The notes beneath the pieces were generated by a model. It was not told the DNA's origin and ran no database searches. It saw only the letters and a program-made list of their open reading frames with translations. From NCBI GenBank assembly GCA_964019655.1, contig CAXHTR010000003.1, positions 62,001 through 126,000 on the forward strand: DNA of 64,000 bases, read 5' to 3'. The position numbers and the translations under genes are program-made. The stretch comes from Perkinsela sp. pyNocScin1 (taxonomy: Eukaryota > Euglenozoa > Kinetoplastea > Prokinetoplastida > Perkinselidae). The first letter of the stretch is position 1; every line of letters begins with the position of its first letter. Shown in pieces: positions 9,291-17,860 of this stretch.

Positions 9291-10790
9291 TTAGACACGA
9301 AGCTTCGCACGCAAATGTCGATACCACGTAGAAGAGACGTCAGTGCCAAATATGCTCTCTACAATACGTTTATCATCCTCTTTTTGCTGCGCACGGCTTT
9401 GCCGGAGTGTGCTTTGTGAATTCTTTAGAGATTCCCATCGGCACTGCGCGTTCTTTAAGTTTTCATGCCTAATTTGCTCCTGGACCCTGGGTATATCATC
9501 GCTCGGCATGTATGCAGCACTTGAGGTGCTGGTGAGTATCCCCGGTAGCCACTTGCGTGCAAAACTGGTGAGTTTGATTACTTCTATTACTTCTGGAACG
9601 ACCTGAGTATGAATGACCCCTTCGGGTCTCTCTACTTCAATGCGCTCTTCGCATTTGACCTGTTCCTTGAGGTATGACTCCTCTACAGGCAGAGTTGGCA
9701 TGTTGGCATCGACTATCATGGTGGGGTCTGGTTTTGCAGTATCATCAGAAAGCTGTGTGATCGCCACTTCAGGAAGTGGGTCTGGTGTCTTTTCGATATC
9801 ACTTTCATTTGTAGCAGCAGCTTTTTCGAATAGCTTTTCATTGTCACTAACCTCAGTGGTATTGAGCGGCCCTGCAGGAACTTCTTGGTCCCCAGTGGAC
9901 TGATTTGTCCCTGTAATGCTCACAGATTGCCCCACACTATCTGCACTCTTCAATGGCTTCACACTTGTCAAGCTTTGACACGAGCTTGTGGTGGTGGAGC
10001 TCACTACGGGTTTTGCACTTGTAACATCTACGGCTGCTTTCATTCTCGAGGCTTCTTCAGAAATCTCAGCAACACTCTGTGAAAAGCCTGTCATTGCGCG
10101 GAAACGCATCTGAATGGGAAACTCTTCGTTACTTATTTCTCTAGTTGGGCGCTGTGGTGGCCACCGTTTCTTTTGGCCGAGTGTGATGTCATTGTCTTTC
10201 GCAACATTGGAAGTTTCACTATGACAAGATGCAACGGCTTGTGAAAGATCTTCAGGGGCTTTCTGACGGGCAGCATGATTTGTTTCCTTGGCTTCCAACT
10301 TTGGCTCTTTGATTTTTGGCTCTTCTTTAAGATCTGACTTTTCAACTTCAGAAACCGCGCTTAATTCTTCGTTCCTGACAGCTTTTGGGCTCGCAATCTT
10401 TACAGGGCTGATAACCTTAGGCTTTGCTTGCACGGCTTTGGTACCATCTTGAGCTTCTTTACTTTTCTCCCTTTTATGACCAGGCTTTTCGTTACGCTCG
10501 ATATGAATGTGGATTTTTGACTGTGTAGTTAAAAAATTCTTTACCATGGGATTGACCTTGGGCTTCGAAGTATTCTCTGTCTTCCGAAGCGCACGCATGA
10601 ACACGGCAACTCCATTGATAGCGAGTATGACGTCACCTTCACGGATTCCCGCAGCCTCTGCGATGGAAGATGGAGCGGGCGCAATTGCTATCCACCTGTC
10701 TCCCTTCGTCTCGAGACGGAGTCCCCAGCCTTCCAGCTCAGTGCCTCCCTCACGCGTACCTCGCTCCAATTTCATGTTGAGATGAACCAT
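9291..10790 (-). CDS. PDZ-domain protein with long disordered tail
   Basis: The product is 499 residues from the ATG at 10790; an upstream frame extension begins at TTG. Residues about 15-95 look like a PDZ-type domain: GWGLRLETKGDRW, then IAEAAGIREGDVILAINGVAV, the classic 'A..aGl..GD.Il.vNG' signature. The rest is low complexity, rich in Lys, Glu, Ser, Thr and Pro, and probably disordered. A short basic, helical C-terminus holds SSTWYRHLRAKLRV. No protease domain is present, so it is probably an adaptor. A T/C-rich tract with AG lies just upstream. Confidence 0.7.
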   Translation of the reverse strand: MVHLNMKLERGTREGGTELEGWGLRLETKGDRWIAIAPAPSSIAEAAGIREGDVILAINGVAVFMRALRKTENTSKPKVNPMVKNFLTTQSKIHIHIERNEKPGHKREKSKEAQDGTKAVQAKPKVISPVKIASPKAVRNEELSAVSEVEKSDLKEEPKIKEPKLEAKETNHAARQKAPEDLSQAVASCHSETSNVAKDNDITLGQKKRWPPQRPTREISNEEFPIQMRFRAMTGFSQSVAEISEEASRMKAAVDVTSAKPVVSSTTTSSCQSLTSVKPLKSADSVGQSVSITGTNQSTGDQEVPAGPLNTTEVSDNEKLFEKAAATNESDIEKTPDPLPEVAITQLSDDTAKPDPTMIVDANMPTLPVEESYLKEQVKCEERIEVERPEGVIHTQVVPEVIEVIKLTSFARKWLPGILTSTSSAAYMPSDDIPRVQEQIRHENLKNAQCRWESLKNSQSTLRQSRAQQKEDDKRIVESIFGTDVSSTWYRHLRAKLRV

Positions 10791-10885
10791 TTCCTTCTTT
10801 ATCAAAATCAACGTAAATTACTGAAATGAACGCAAACAGCCTCTTCAGTCGAATAAGCGAAAAATATAAAGCAGTTTTCAGGCGG

Positions 10886-11563
10886 TTATTCAAGATTGAG
10901 GTAGAAAGCAAAATCGTGGAAGCAGCGATCAAACTCAGACTCGACCTCGGAGAACTTAAATTGTGGGCCCTCATCGCTTGCAGGGTCTTCTGTCCAATCT
11001 GGATGAATGAGTAACTGGCTTCTGTTGTGAATATACATCCATTGGTGACACATGGGACACTGGTTCTTTGAGTAGCCTTTGACAGGGATGATCCACGTCG
11101 CCTGCGGGACGTGTGGTGCGCAATTTCCCATACATCGTAGCATTCCTATATCGCCTGGCATGCCCCCTATTTCTATGCGCAATGGGTTGTCTTCTGAGCC
11201 TTGCGGCGGCTCATAGAGATGGTTAACGGTACAGTAAGGCTGCTCGTTGAATTCTTCCATATCGTGCTCTTCAAGCGCCACGCAGTCATCAGCGACGACA
11301 TTGTAATGGTACTTTGCGGGCTCCTGCCACGCCCAGCGTGTTGCGCCGCGAACGTGCTCGTGCATCAGCGGCATGCCCGTATCAAATAGCTTACTTGTGA
11401 TGCCCCCTCCGGCGATTTTACTCTTGTCAAAGCTCTGATTCGCGAAGTGCCACGGCATGCCGGGTTCATTCGCTTGTATTTCGCTAGGAGGCGGCGGCGA
11501 AGCACTGCTAGATAGTGCTTTTAATGAGCTCAAGAATAGTCTCGGAGAAGATCGGCTAAGCAT
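10886..11563 (-). CDS. cytochrome c oxidase subunit 5B-like (kinetoplastid COX IV type)
   Basis: The 225-residue product starts MLSRSSPRLFLSSLKALSSS, a plausible mitochondrial presequence; the frame upstream of this ATG begins at GTG. The core has the COX5B zinc-site pattern: R-C-x-G-x-C ... W-I-x-x-x-KG ... QCPMC-x-x-W-x-x-I. In COX5B this reads RxCxC..H..W..L..G...RCPxCGxxY. Trypanosomal complex IV carries large divergent subunits of this kind. The N-terminal 100 residues are lineage-specific. The role, a structural zinc subunit of complex IV in the inner membrane, is inferred from the motif. Confidence 0.65.
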   Translation of the reverse strand: MLSRSSPRLFLSSLKALSSSASPPPPSEIQANEPGMPWHFANQSFDKSKIAGGGITSKLFDTGMPLMHEHVRGATRWAWQEPAKYHYNVVADDCVALEEHDMEEFNEQPYCTVNHLYEPPQGSEDNPLRIEIGGMPGDIGMLRCMGNCAPHVPQATWIIPVKGYSKNQCPMCHQWMYIHNRSQLLIHPDWTEDPASDEGPQFKFSEVESEFDRCFHDFAFYLNLE

Positions 11564-11766
11564 TAACTGTGAAAATAGAAGTTTGAATTGATACAACGAA
11601 TAGATTGACGACCTGTAAAAAAAGTGTTTTGAATTTTGGGCAAAAAAGCTTTCATACACAGATCAGCCAATGTTGACTTCACGTGTAATGAAGCCATTTG
11701 GTCATACTTGTATACATAATCGCTTGTATCAATCACCTGGTATTCTTTACGTATTGACTCTCATTG

Positions 11767-12504
11767 TCAAGGAGAGCAGATGCGGGCTTGTGTACTTCCG
11801 AAGTGCAGCAATCGCTCTGTTTGGCACTTAAGTCCGGAAAGTCGCACGATACGATGAATATCACGATTCCACCAGCAGCCCCAAGCATCAGCGTGCGATG
11901 GGGCCTTTTTGTCTAAATAATCGTTAAGCCATCTTGAAGTACCCTTCCCATGCTCAAGTAGGATAATTTTTCCACCTGGCTTACACACGCGAGACATTTC
12001 TCGTAGGGCCTGAAGGGGATCATCGTATGAGCACAGTCCAAACATGTCAATTACTGTGTCGAACTGCTTCGTTTCGAAAGGCAACATCTCAGCATTTGCC
12101 TCATGAAAGCTGTGCGGCACATCTATCAATGTATCATTTTTGAATTTTGCAAACTTCGCGCGCATTACTTTGAGCATATTTGGCGACCTGTCAGAAAGTG
12201 TAACAGATGTTATCTGTAAATGGTCAAATAATCCAATGCTCTTGCCAGTGCCAGCACCTACCTCGAGAATGTCCCCCGTGCAATGGTTGCTTAAAAGCTC
12301 CTCTCGGCAATTGCTTATTCCAATAAGATACTCATGAAAACTGGTCTTATCATCATATTCTTGTGCAATACTATTGAAAGTGTCTCTCCGGTGCGTATTA
12401 CTCACATTAAAGCTTTGTTTTTTCGCGAAAAAAAAATTGGTGGTATATGCACAGGCAGCAAAAAGTGATCCTGCTGCAGCACCGATTCCCAATTTTTGCC
12501 ACAT
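11767..12504 (-). CDS. SAM-dependent methyltransferase, OMS1-like, membrane anchored
   Basis: The 245-residue class I methyltransferase has an N-terminal hydrophobic segment (about 5-28) suited to anchoring in the mitochondrial inner membrane. Motif I is ILEVGAGTGKSIGLF; motif II is the acidic LSDRSPNML; the post-motif FDTVIDMFGLCSYDDP and LREMSRVCKPGGKIILLEHGKG are typical of the UbiE/OMS1 group. OMS1 in yeast is a mitochondrial membrane methyltransferase-like protein. The substrate is unknown; a ubiquinone-type methyltransferase is the main alternative. The start is ATG. Confidence 0.75.
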   Translation of the reverse strand: MWQKLGIGAAAGSLFAACAYTTNFFFAKKQSFNVSNTHRRDTFNSIAQEYDDKTSFHEYLIGISNCREELLSNHCTGDILEVGAGTGKSIGLFDHLQITSVTLSDRSPNMLKVMRAKFAKFKNDTLIDVPHSFHEANAEMLPFETKQFDTVIDMFGLCSYDDPLQALREMSRVCKPGGKIILLEHGKGTSRWLNDYLDKKAPSHADAWGCWWNRDIHRIVRLSGLKCQTERLLHFGSTQARICSP

Positions 12505-12586
12505 AGATTAGGTAAATAGAGATTAAAGCTTTTTCCACTCTCACGTTTAGCAAGCAAAGAAAAAGATGTCTATCCGGTTGGAGATC

Positions 12587-13231
12587 CTATCTTTTGCGCA
12601 CATCATCAAACGTGAGCTGCTTTGGCCGCTTGATCTTAACCATTTCGTAATCGTCTAAATTTGTCTGGCTTTTGCTCGAAAAATCACTATGGATTTTTGC
12701 AACTATATCGTTCATCCTATCCTCGTCGTACATTTCTCGATGGCTGACGGGCTGCATTTGCTTTCCAAGTACCTCTCCCGCGAGTGCTGGCTTTGCACGA
12801 CCGCCACCGCGCTGTTCCTCTTCGATCTGCATGATTTCTTGCCAAAAATACGCCACAAGATATGATATACCGATGAGATATAGGCTTCGTACCCATATGT
12901 ACTTCCAGCTGAAAAACTCGTATTTTTGTACAAGAGCCCAGTACGTTGTTGGCTTCCGTAACTGATAAATTTGTTTCCCAAACGAAACGGACACCGATTG
13001 CTCTGGAGGGCAGTATGATAAGTTGATTCCAGAGTTTTGCCTCTTTTGCGCCTGGTTTGCTGGTAAAGAGCTCGGGTCGAAAGCTCGAAAGACGTACTTC
13101 TTTTTCTTTGATTTAGCTATGACATTCTCAACTTTTTTTCTCCCAGCTTTCTCTGCTCGTTCACATCTGGGGTTAGACAGTGCACGGTTTGCTATGGTAC
13201 CGCTTCTAAGGCATACAAGAGCGCGAATCAT
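12587..13231 (-). CDS. predicted mitochondrial single-span membrane protein
   Basis: The family is not recognised. The 214-residue product begins MIRALVCLRSGTIANRAL, a typical mitochondrial presequence rich in Arg and Ser without acids. A Lys-rich stretch follows (KSKKKK). A single hydrophobic segment lies near residues 110-130 (YLIGISYLVAYFW), then a charged C-terminal domain of about 80 residues. The architecture suits a small inner-membrane subunit or assembly factor. It sits among other mitochondrial genes. The start is ATG at 13231. Confidence 0.7.
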   Translation of the reverse strand: MIRALVCLRSGTIANRALSNPRCERAEKAGRKKVENVIAKSKKKKYVFRAFDPSSLPANQAQKRQNSGINLSYCPPEQSVSVSFGKQIYQLRKPTTYWALVQKYEFFSWKYIWVRSLYLIGISYLVAYFWQEIMQIEEEQRGGGRAKPALAGEVLGKQMQPVSHREMYDEDRMNDIVAKIHSDFSSKSQTNLDDYEMVKIKRPKQLTFDDVRKR

Positions 13232-13336
13232 TCATGCATTTGTTAGATTTTGATTGATGCCGAAAATGATGATGCTTTAGCTAAAAATAAGATGTTCATG
13301 TGTGAGTCATACAAGATATGTCATAGAACACGGCAG

Positions 13337-14410
13337 TCAACGCATTTTTGGTGTTTTTCTTGAAACTTGATAGTTCGTGGGATATGGGGCTACAGTCGAT
13401 GCTGTACGCTGAGGCTGGCCACCCAGAGGCCACGTGTATACGAATCCGTCGAAACCACAGCTTGCAACTAGGTTTTTATGAAAAAGATTCCAATCAAGAC
13501 CGATGACAAACTCAGTATGGTGATGGTAACGATGAACGAGTGGGTTACAGTCATTGCCTTTGGTCGCTATCTTATTGATATCCCATAAGCAGCAACAAAA
13601 ATCATAGCCGCCAGAAAAGAGAAAATTCTTCGAAAAGGGTGAAAATCTTAGTTTTCGTACAGCAGCAACGTGCCCATGGAGTGAGCATAGTTCAGTGTCT
13701 AGTCGGCGAATGTCCCAAATGCTGATTGACTTATCAGCACAAGATGATGCAACCATATTTGAGTACTTGTTCCAATCCATCGAGAGCACGGGACCTTTTG
13801 ATGCCGCTGCCATGGCAGGTGCGCTCGATTGAGACATGGACGAAACTTGGCGTGTATCCCAGAATTTCATGGTACAATCACCTGAACAGGTTCCCAAATG
13901 AAAGGGTGAAAACGGGCTCCATGATGCTTCATACAGCTCTTTGGAATGTGCGTGGCACGTCGCAACACTACGATGGTGCTCGATGTCCCAAATCTTAAAA
14001 CTACAGTCATTTGACGCACTTGCTACCATATTTTTCGCGATAGGGCTACACTGAATAGAAACAACCTCTCGCCGATGCTCAATGAGATGCATTGTGGGCT
14101 GAACAAAGCGAGTGGTGTAAGAGATGCGGCTTGAATGCCCCGTTTGGATGACCTTTATGCCGTCGCCTGTCGCTGCGAGAACAGTTCCTTGCGCTGATTC
14201 TAAGTAGCAAATGTCGTAGCATGCGTCATCCACTGGACAGATAAGGTCACATGAAAGTTGATCCCCATTGGGAGATGTGCGAAGAATGTAAATAGATCCT
14301 TTACCTACTACACCAAAATTTTCCGCTGCTGAAACTGCCATACAATTAGGATCCCACGGCGAAAATTGAACATTTGTTGTGGCGAACCCAGCATGAACCT
14401 TGTAAGACAT
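13337..14410 (-). CDS. PEX7: PTS2 receptor PEX7 (WD40)
   Basis: PEX7 binds PTS2 signals and, with PEX5, delivers cargo to peroxisomes or glycosomes. The 357-residue product has the family N-terminus (VQFSPWDPNCMAVSAAENFGVVGKGSIYIL, given here only as the match region 13-42). At least five WD40 repeats follow, including NDCSFKIWD, DCTMKFWD, DKSISIWDIRR and FCCCLWD. The length fits (human PEX7 is 323). In this window PEX5 and a PTS2-bearing hexokinase are also encoded, which supports the assignment. The start is ATG at 14410. Confidence 0.88.
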   Translation of the reverse strand: MSYKVHAGFATTNVQFSPWDPNCMAVSAAENFGVVGKGSIYILRTSPNGDQLSCDLICPVDDACYDICYLESAQGTVLAATGDGIKVIQTGHSSRISYTTRFVQPTMHLIEHRREVVSIQCSPIAKNMVASASNDCSFKIWDIEHHRSVATCHAHSKELYEASWSPFSPFHLGTCSGDCTMKFWDTRQVSSMSQSSAPAMAAASKGPVLSMDWNKYSNMVASSCADKSISIWDIRRLDTELCSLHGHVAAVRKLRFSPFSKNFLFSGGYDFCCCLWDINKIATKGNDCNPLVHRYHHHTEFVIGLDWNLFHKNLVASCGFDGFVYTWPLGGQPQRTASTVAPYPTNYQVSRKTPKMR

Positions 14411-14546
14411 TATGTAAGAAATATCATTAGCGCAATTTCAACGAGAACACATAGCCTATTACTCTGTGAGAACGGCTCAAAAATTTGAAAAATAGTTAGT
14501 ACCCGCAAGTCAATGTGTACACGTATTAACGGACATGTTATTATCA

Positions 14547-15362
14547 TTATGTATGCGTTACACCTGCGTTTACTGCAGTATGTGAAGGTTTAATGAAAGA
14601 AGCAAGCATGAGAACTGTGTGCTGAATCTGAATCAGCTCTACCAAAGTAGCTCTGGTCATCTTTTCATGGATCAGGGTCTCTTTCTGGAGCGAAGATATA
14701 TGATCGGTCATAGGCGATGAGCTGATTTTAGATAAAGCACTAATCTGTGTATTCTCCACGCTATGAAAAGCTGTTTTTCCAGAATCATAGCTTTCGAGAA
14801 GCTTGAGCCACACCCCCTTTTCACTCGTCTGCGATATAGAAGCATGCTCATTCGAGGGTGAGAAATTTTGAATATTCTGTACAGGACTTCTTATAACCCT
14901 TGGCAACTCAGGAAAGTCGCACGAGACTGGAAACATAGGCATTGAGTGTACTAACTCTCTTCTTTTAGTCATTGCCGATTTCAGGGCGCAGTAAAAATCC
15001 TTAAGAGGGTTTCCTTTTTGAAGACATGTACCCAAGCTCGACAATCTATTATTTTCCGCCTTCAGTGAGCCATCTGCCCATCGGTCACAGCATACGCAGC
15101 ATATATACGCAATATCGTACAATACGTCAGTAGCACTTAACGAATCTGCTTTCTCAGAGCAATGAAAGGATTCTTTATCTAATTTTCTCCGAAGACTCTC
15201 TGTCAAAGTCTCATTTACAAATGATAAATCATGCCTTGCTAAGGCTAAAAGTTCCAAATGTGAGTTAACGGCTTTGATCGCATCAGCCTCCGATTGCTGC
15301 CCCTTAAGCTTTTTTCTCGAACGGTTTTCCTTTTTCGCTAAGAGTTCTGAATTCTGAGCCAT
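14547..15362 (-). CDS. hypothetical protein, first gene of the left - cluster
   Basis: No family is recognised. The 271-residue product starts with a basic segment (KKENRSRKKLKG), has a helical part with a Cys-rich patch near residues 87-92 (YICCVCC), a Ser-rich central part, and a hydrophobic helix near the C-terminus. The frame is open, ATG-initiated and in phase with cluster direction. It would be the first gene transcribed leftwards from the divergent switch at 15363-15990. Confidence 0.55.
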   Translation of the reverse strand: MAQNSELLAKKENRSRKKLKGQQSEADAIKAVNSHLELLALARHDLSFVNETLTESLRRKLDKESFHCSEKADSLSATDVLYDIAYICCVCCDRWADGSLKAENNRLSSLGTCLQKGNPLKDFYCALKSAMTKRRELVHSMPMFPVSCDFPELPRVIRSPVQNIQNFSPSNEHASISQTSEKGVWLKLLESYDSGKTAFHSVENTQISALSKISSSPMTDHISSLQKETLIHEKMTRATLVELIQIQHTVLMLASFIKPSHTAVNAGVTHT

Positions 15363-15990
15363 TTATCACAAGGTCAAAATAATGTTTAAGCTCCGGAGAA
15401 ATTAGTAATACATATCAAGAAGTGATGAAAGGCTTCTATGAGCCCTGTTGGGAAAAGACGACAGCTCGGCGAGTCAAACACAAGTCCTGGGTAGGAATAT
15501 CCGCGGGTATTATACCCGTCACACTACATTACAATATAGATCTCAAGCATGAAGCTTTGCAATTGTTCCGTTACGGCTTCTCATCATTTCACTATTTTCA
15601 TGTACGCATGTGTATGTGTATTTTCAAGACTCTGTGGCTCTAGCACAGGGTTTCTGCGATTTTCGCATTTCATAATGCCCTTTTCCCCCAACTACATGTG
15701 TCTTAAGAGTCTTACTTCGATCGTAGACCAAAATTATCAAAGCATTGACGCCAATGAGTTTTTTAAATCTTGAAAATCTACGAAATTTCTATCATTTCGG
15801 GCCTCATCTCAATGGTCATAGACAAAATCCTCGATACACGGGAAAATCCCGTTGGAACAGGTTGTTTGACAGATAAAGGATAGGTAGTTTGACATATAAA
15901 ATTTTATTTCATTCACCATTTGCATAGACTTGTGATGTATCTCTCCTTCATGCGCTTTATTTTTGAAATAGAAATTTTTCTTTGAACAAT
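15363..15990. promoter_or_regulatory. divergent strand-switch region
   Basis: The - cluster starts at 15362 and the + cluster at 15991, so transcription diverges from here. In kinetoplastids such regions host RNA polymerase II start sites. The region has no convincing gene. It includes a near-perfect palindrome at 15504-15518 (arms cgggtat/atacccg around one base). Confidence 0.5.
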
Positions 15991-16881
15991 ATGAGTATTC
16001 ATTGGTATACCGATGACGCGCTATGTAAATGCATATCTCAAATTGCAGAGGATAAGGAATCAGTCCGAAGAGAATACTACGATTTAAAGAATCTGGATAA
16101 GGAAAACTTGGCACAGAAGAAGCGATATAAAACCGCGAGCATGGAGATAAACAAATGTAGGAACAGATTTACCGATGTTCTTGCAAATGAAGATTCACGA
16201 GTACTTCTGACATCCGGTAACTACGTAAATGCTAACTCTATGAAAATTCCGCTAGACACTCTACGGCATTCGTATATCATGACGCAGCATCCAACAAGAA
16301 ATACACTCAATGAATTCTGGGAAATGGTATTTCAGTTTAAAGTACGATGCATAGTACAGCTAAACGACGCATCACAAGATGACTACCTAGATTCGAGATT
16401 TTACGAGGCATCCGAAGTTGATTATAAGATTTTCATGGAGTCAGCTGACTACTGTTCCATCGCTAGTACTAAAATACGGAAATTTGCAGTTCAATGCAAG
16501 AAGAATTTCGCTTGCTTGCGTGTCACCCATTTCCACTACTTAGCGTGGCCTGACAAAGGTGTCCCAAGATCGATTACAGACTTGAACAATTTACTCTGTG
16601 CATTAGATGATCTTGAAAACGGACAGGGCAATAATATCCATATCTTAGTTCACTGTAAAGCAGGGGTTGGGCGAACTGGAACATTCGTTACGATTCACAC
16701 TGCCCTTCAATTAGCCAATGCATCCGTCGATTTTTTTGAGGGTTCTGCAAGCATTTTTCGAATAGTTCAGTATATCAAGCTATGCAGATCGCTTTCAGTG
16801 CAGAGCGGTCAGCAACATTCATTTTGCTATGGAGCTTTGGAGTTTATCCTGAAGGATAGAATAAAATTTGCTAAAGTATGA
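15991..16881 (+). CDS. protein tyrosine phosphatase, classical type
   Basis: The 296-residue enzyme removes phosphate from phosphotyrosine. It has the classical PTP motifs in order: the KxxNRF-like substrate strand, NYVNANSM, the WPD loop (WPDKGVP), the catalytic P-loop HCKAGVGRTGTF with nucleophilic Cys and Arg, and the C-terminal Q-loop SGQQHSF. Nothing essential is missing. Trypanosomatid PTP1 is a related enzyme that controls life-cycle differentiation; equivalence is not shown here. The ATG at 15991 is chosen, since the longer frame starts at TTG. It is the first gene of the middle + cluster. Confidence 0.93.
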   Translation: MSIHWYTDDALCKCISQIAEDKESVRREYYDLKNLDKENLAQKKRYKTASMEINKCRNRFTDVLANEDSRVLLTSGNYVNANSMKIPLDTLRHSYIMTQHPTRNTLNEFWEMVFQFKVRCIVQLNDASQDDYLDSRFYEASEVDYKIFMESADYCSIASTKIRKFAVQCKKNFACLRVTHFHYLAWPDKGVPRSITDLNNLLCALDDLENGQGNNIHILVHCKAGVGRTGTFVTIHTALQLANASVDFFEGSASIFRIVQYIKLCRSLSVQSGQQHSFCYGALEFILKDRIKFAKV

Positions 16882-17075
16882 TTCGTTAGAATCAGTTCGG
16901 CAGTCAACATAGGAAGAAAATTGACCAGTTTTTTATATAGAAGCGAAAAGCCATAGCGTATTTCATCCATGGATTCGTCGGAATTATAGGTTTCTGTAGT
17001 GTACATGCTTGTTGAACGATGAAAAGTCTATAGTATCATAAAAACCACGTTGTTTTCCATTGCTTTCCTGCCTAA

Positions 17076-17765
17076 ATGCGCTATTCTATGCACGCTTTAA
17101 CACGGATATGCTCAGGGGTGCGTATTCCTCGCTCACTTTCTCGATTATCGACTCCCATGGTGCTTGCTACAGTATGTACGCACAGATCTCTTACCATAAC
17201 AGCAAATCAGAACCTTTTTAAGGCAATTCAAAAAGAGATTGAAGACGAGAAAAGAATCGAGAAAAAGCAGTCCCCAACTCTTCCTGAGGGATGGACCATC
17301 CAGCACTCCACCGGAGATGGGTACTTCACACTATGCAAGCCAGAAAAGGGTGTTTCCCCTCGCTGCGAAGTTTTCTGTTCTTTGCCAAAGTTAGCTCAGG
17401 ATTCAAGTGACGAACCGACTGATCAGTATCCTTTTATTTTACGCATGTGTCGAAACAATAAAACTATTGAATATTCTATGGTTTCAGTGGAAAATGAGCT
17501 TGTTGTGGATAATATCATGGTGTACTCAGGTGTTCGAAAAATCGATGACTTTCTCAATGCAGACATTTCTCGGAAGCTCGAAGCGTCTTATCAAGGACCT
17601 ACTCTAGCACACCTTGACGAAAGTCTTATTTCAGCGCTGCATGAGTTTCTTGAGGAGAATAGTATCAATGATAAGTTCGCACAATACGTGAAGGAGCAAT
17701 GCGAATACATTGAGCAGGAAGAGTATGAGCGATGGCTCACTGAGCTCCAAGCATTCTCAAAATAA
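17076..17765 (+). CDS. mitochondrial p32/MAM33 family protein (kinetoplastid p22-like)
   Basis: This 229-residue acidic mitochondrial matrix protein has a basic, Ser/Arg-rich presequence of about 40 residues. The MAM33/p32 fold follows: LFKAIQKEIEDEKRIE at the start, alternating beta strands, and the C-terminal helix DESLISALHEFLEENSI with YVKEQCEYIEQEEYERWL, which is the family's most conserved part. In T. brucei the p32 homologue p22 is needed for editing of one mitochondrial transcript (COII). A similar RNA-editing accessory role is possible here. The start is ATG at 17076. Confidence 0.87.
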   Translation: MRYSMHALTRICSGVRIPRSLSRLSTPMVLATVCTHRSLTITANQNLFKAIQKEIEDEKRIEKKQSPTLPEGWTIQHSTGDGYFTLCKPEKGVSPRCEVFCSLPKLAQDSSDEPTDQYPFILRMCRNNKTIEYSMVSVENELVVDNIMVYSGVRKIDDFLNADISRKLEASYQGPTLAHLDESLISALHEFLEENSINDKFAQYVKEQCEYIEQEEYERWLTELQAFSK

Positions 17766-17827
17766 ATCGATGCTAACTTTCATTATTCGGTACTTCTATG
17801 GACACTTTTGTGAACTCCACTTTCGGT

Positions 17828-17851
17828 ACGATTCCTGCTTTGATTCTTCAG
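17828..17851 (+). promoter_or_regulatory. putative spliced-leader acceptor for PEX5
   Basis: A pyrimidine-rich stretch ends in the AG at 17850-17851, nine bases before the ATG at 17861. It supports starting PEX5 at 17861 and not at the in-frame ATG at 17798, which would be removed by splicing here. Confidence 0.5.
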
Positions 17852-17860
17852 CAAGTTAAA

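Noticed and set aside
15422-15773. Two overlapping + strand frames of 73-74 codons in the divergent switch
   Set aside because: They overlap each other in different phases, have no recognisable domain, and are close to chance length.
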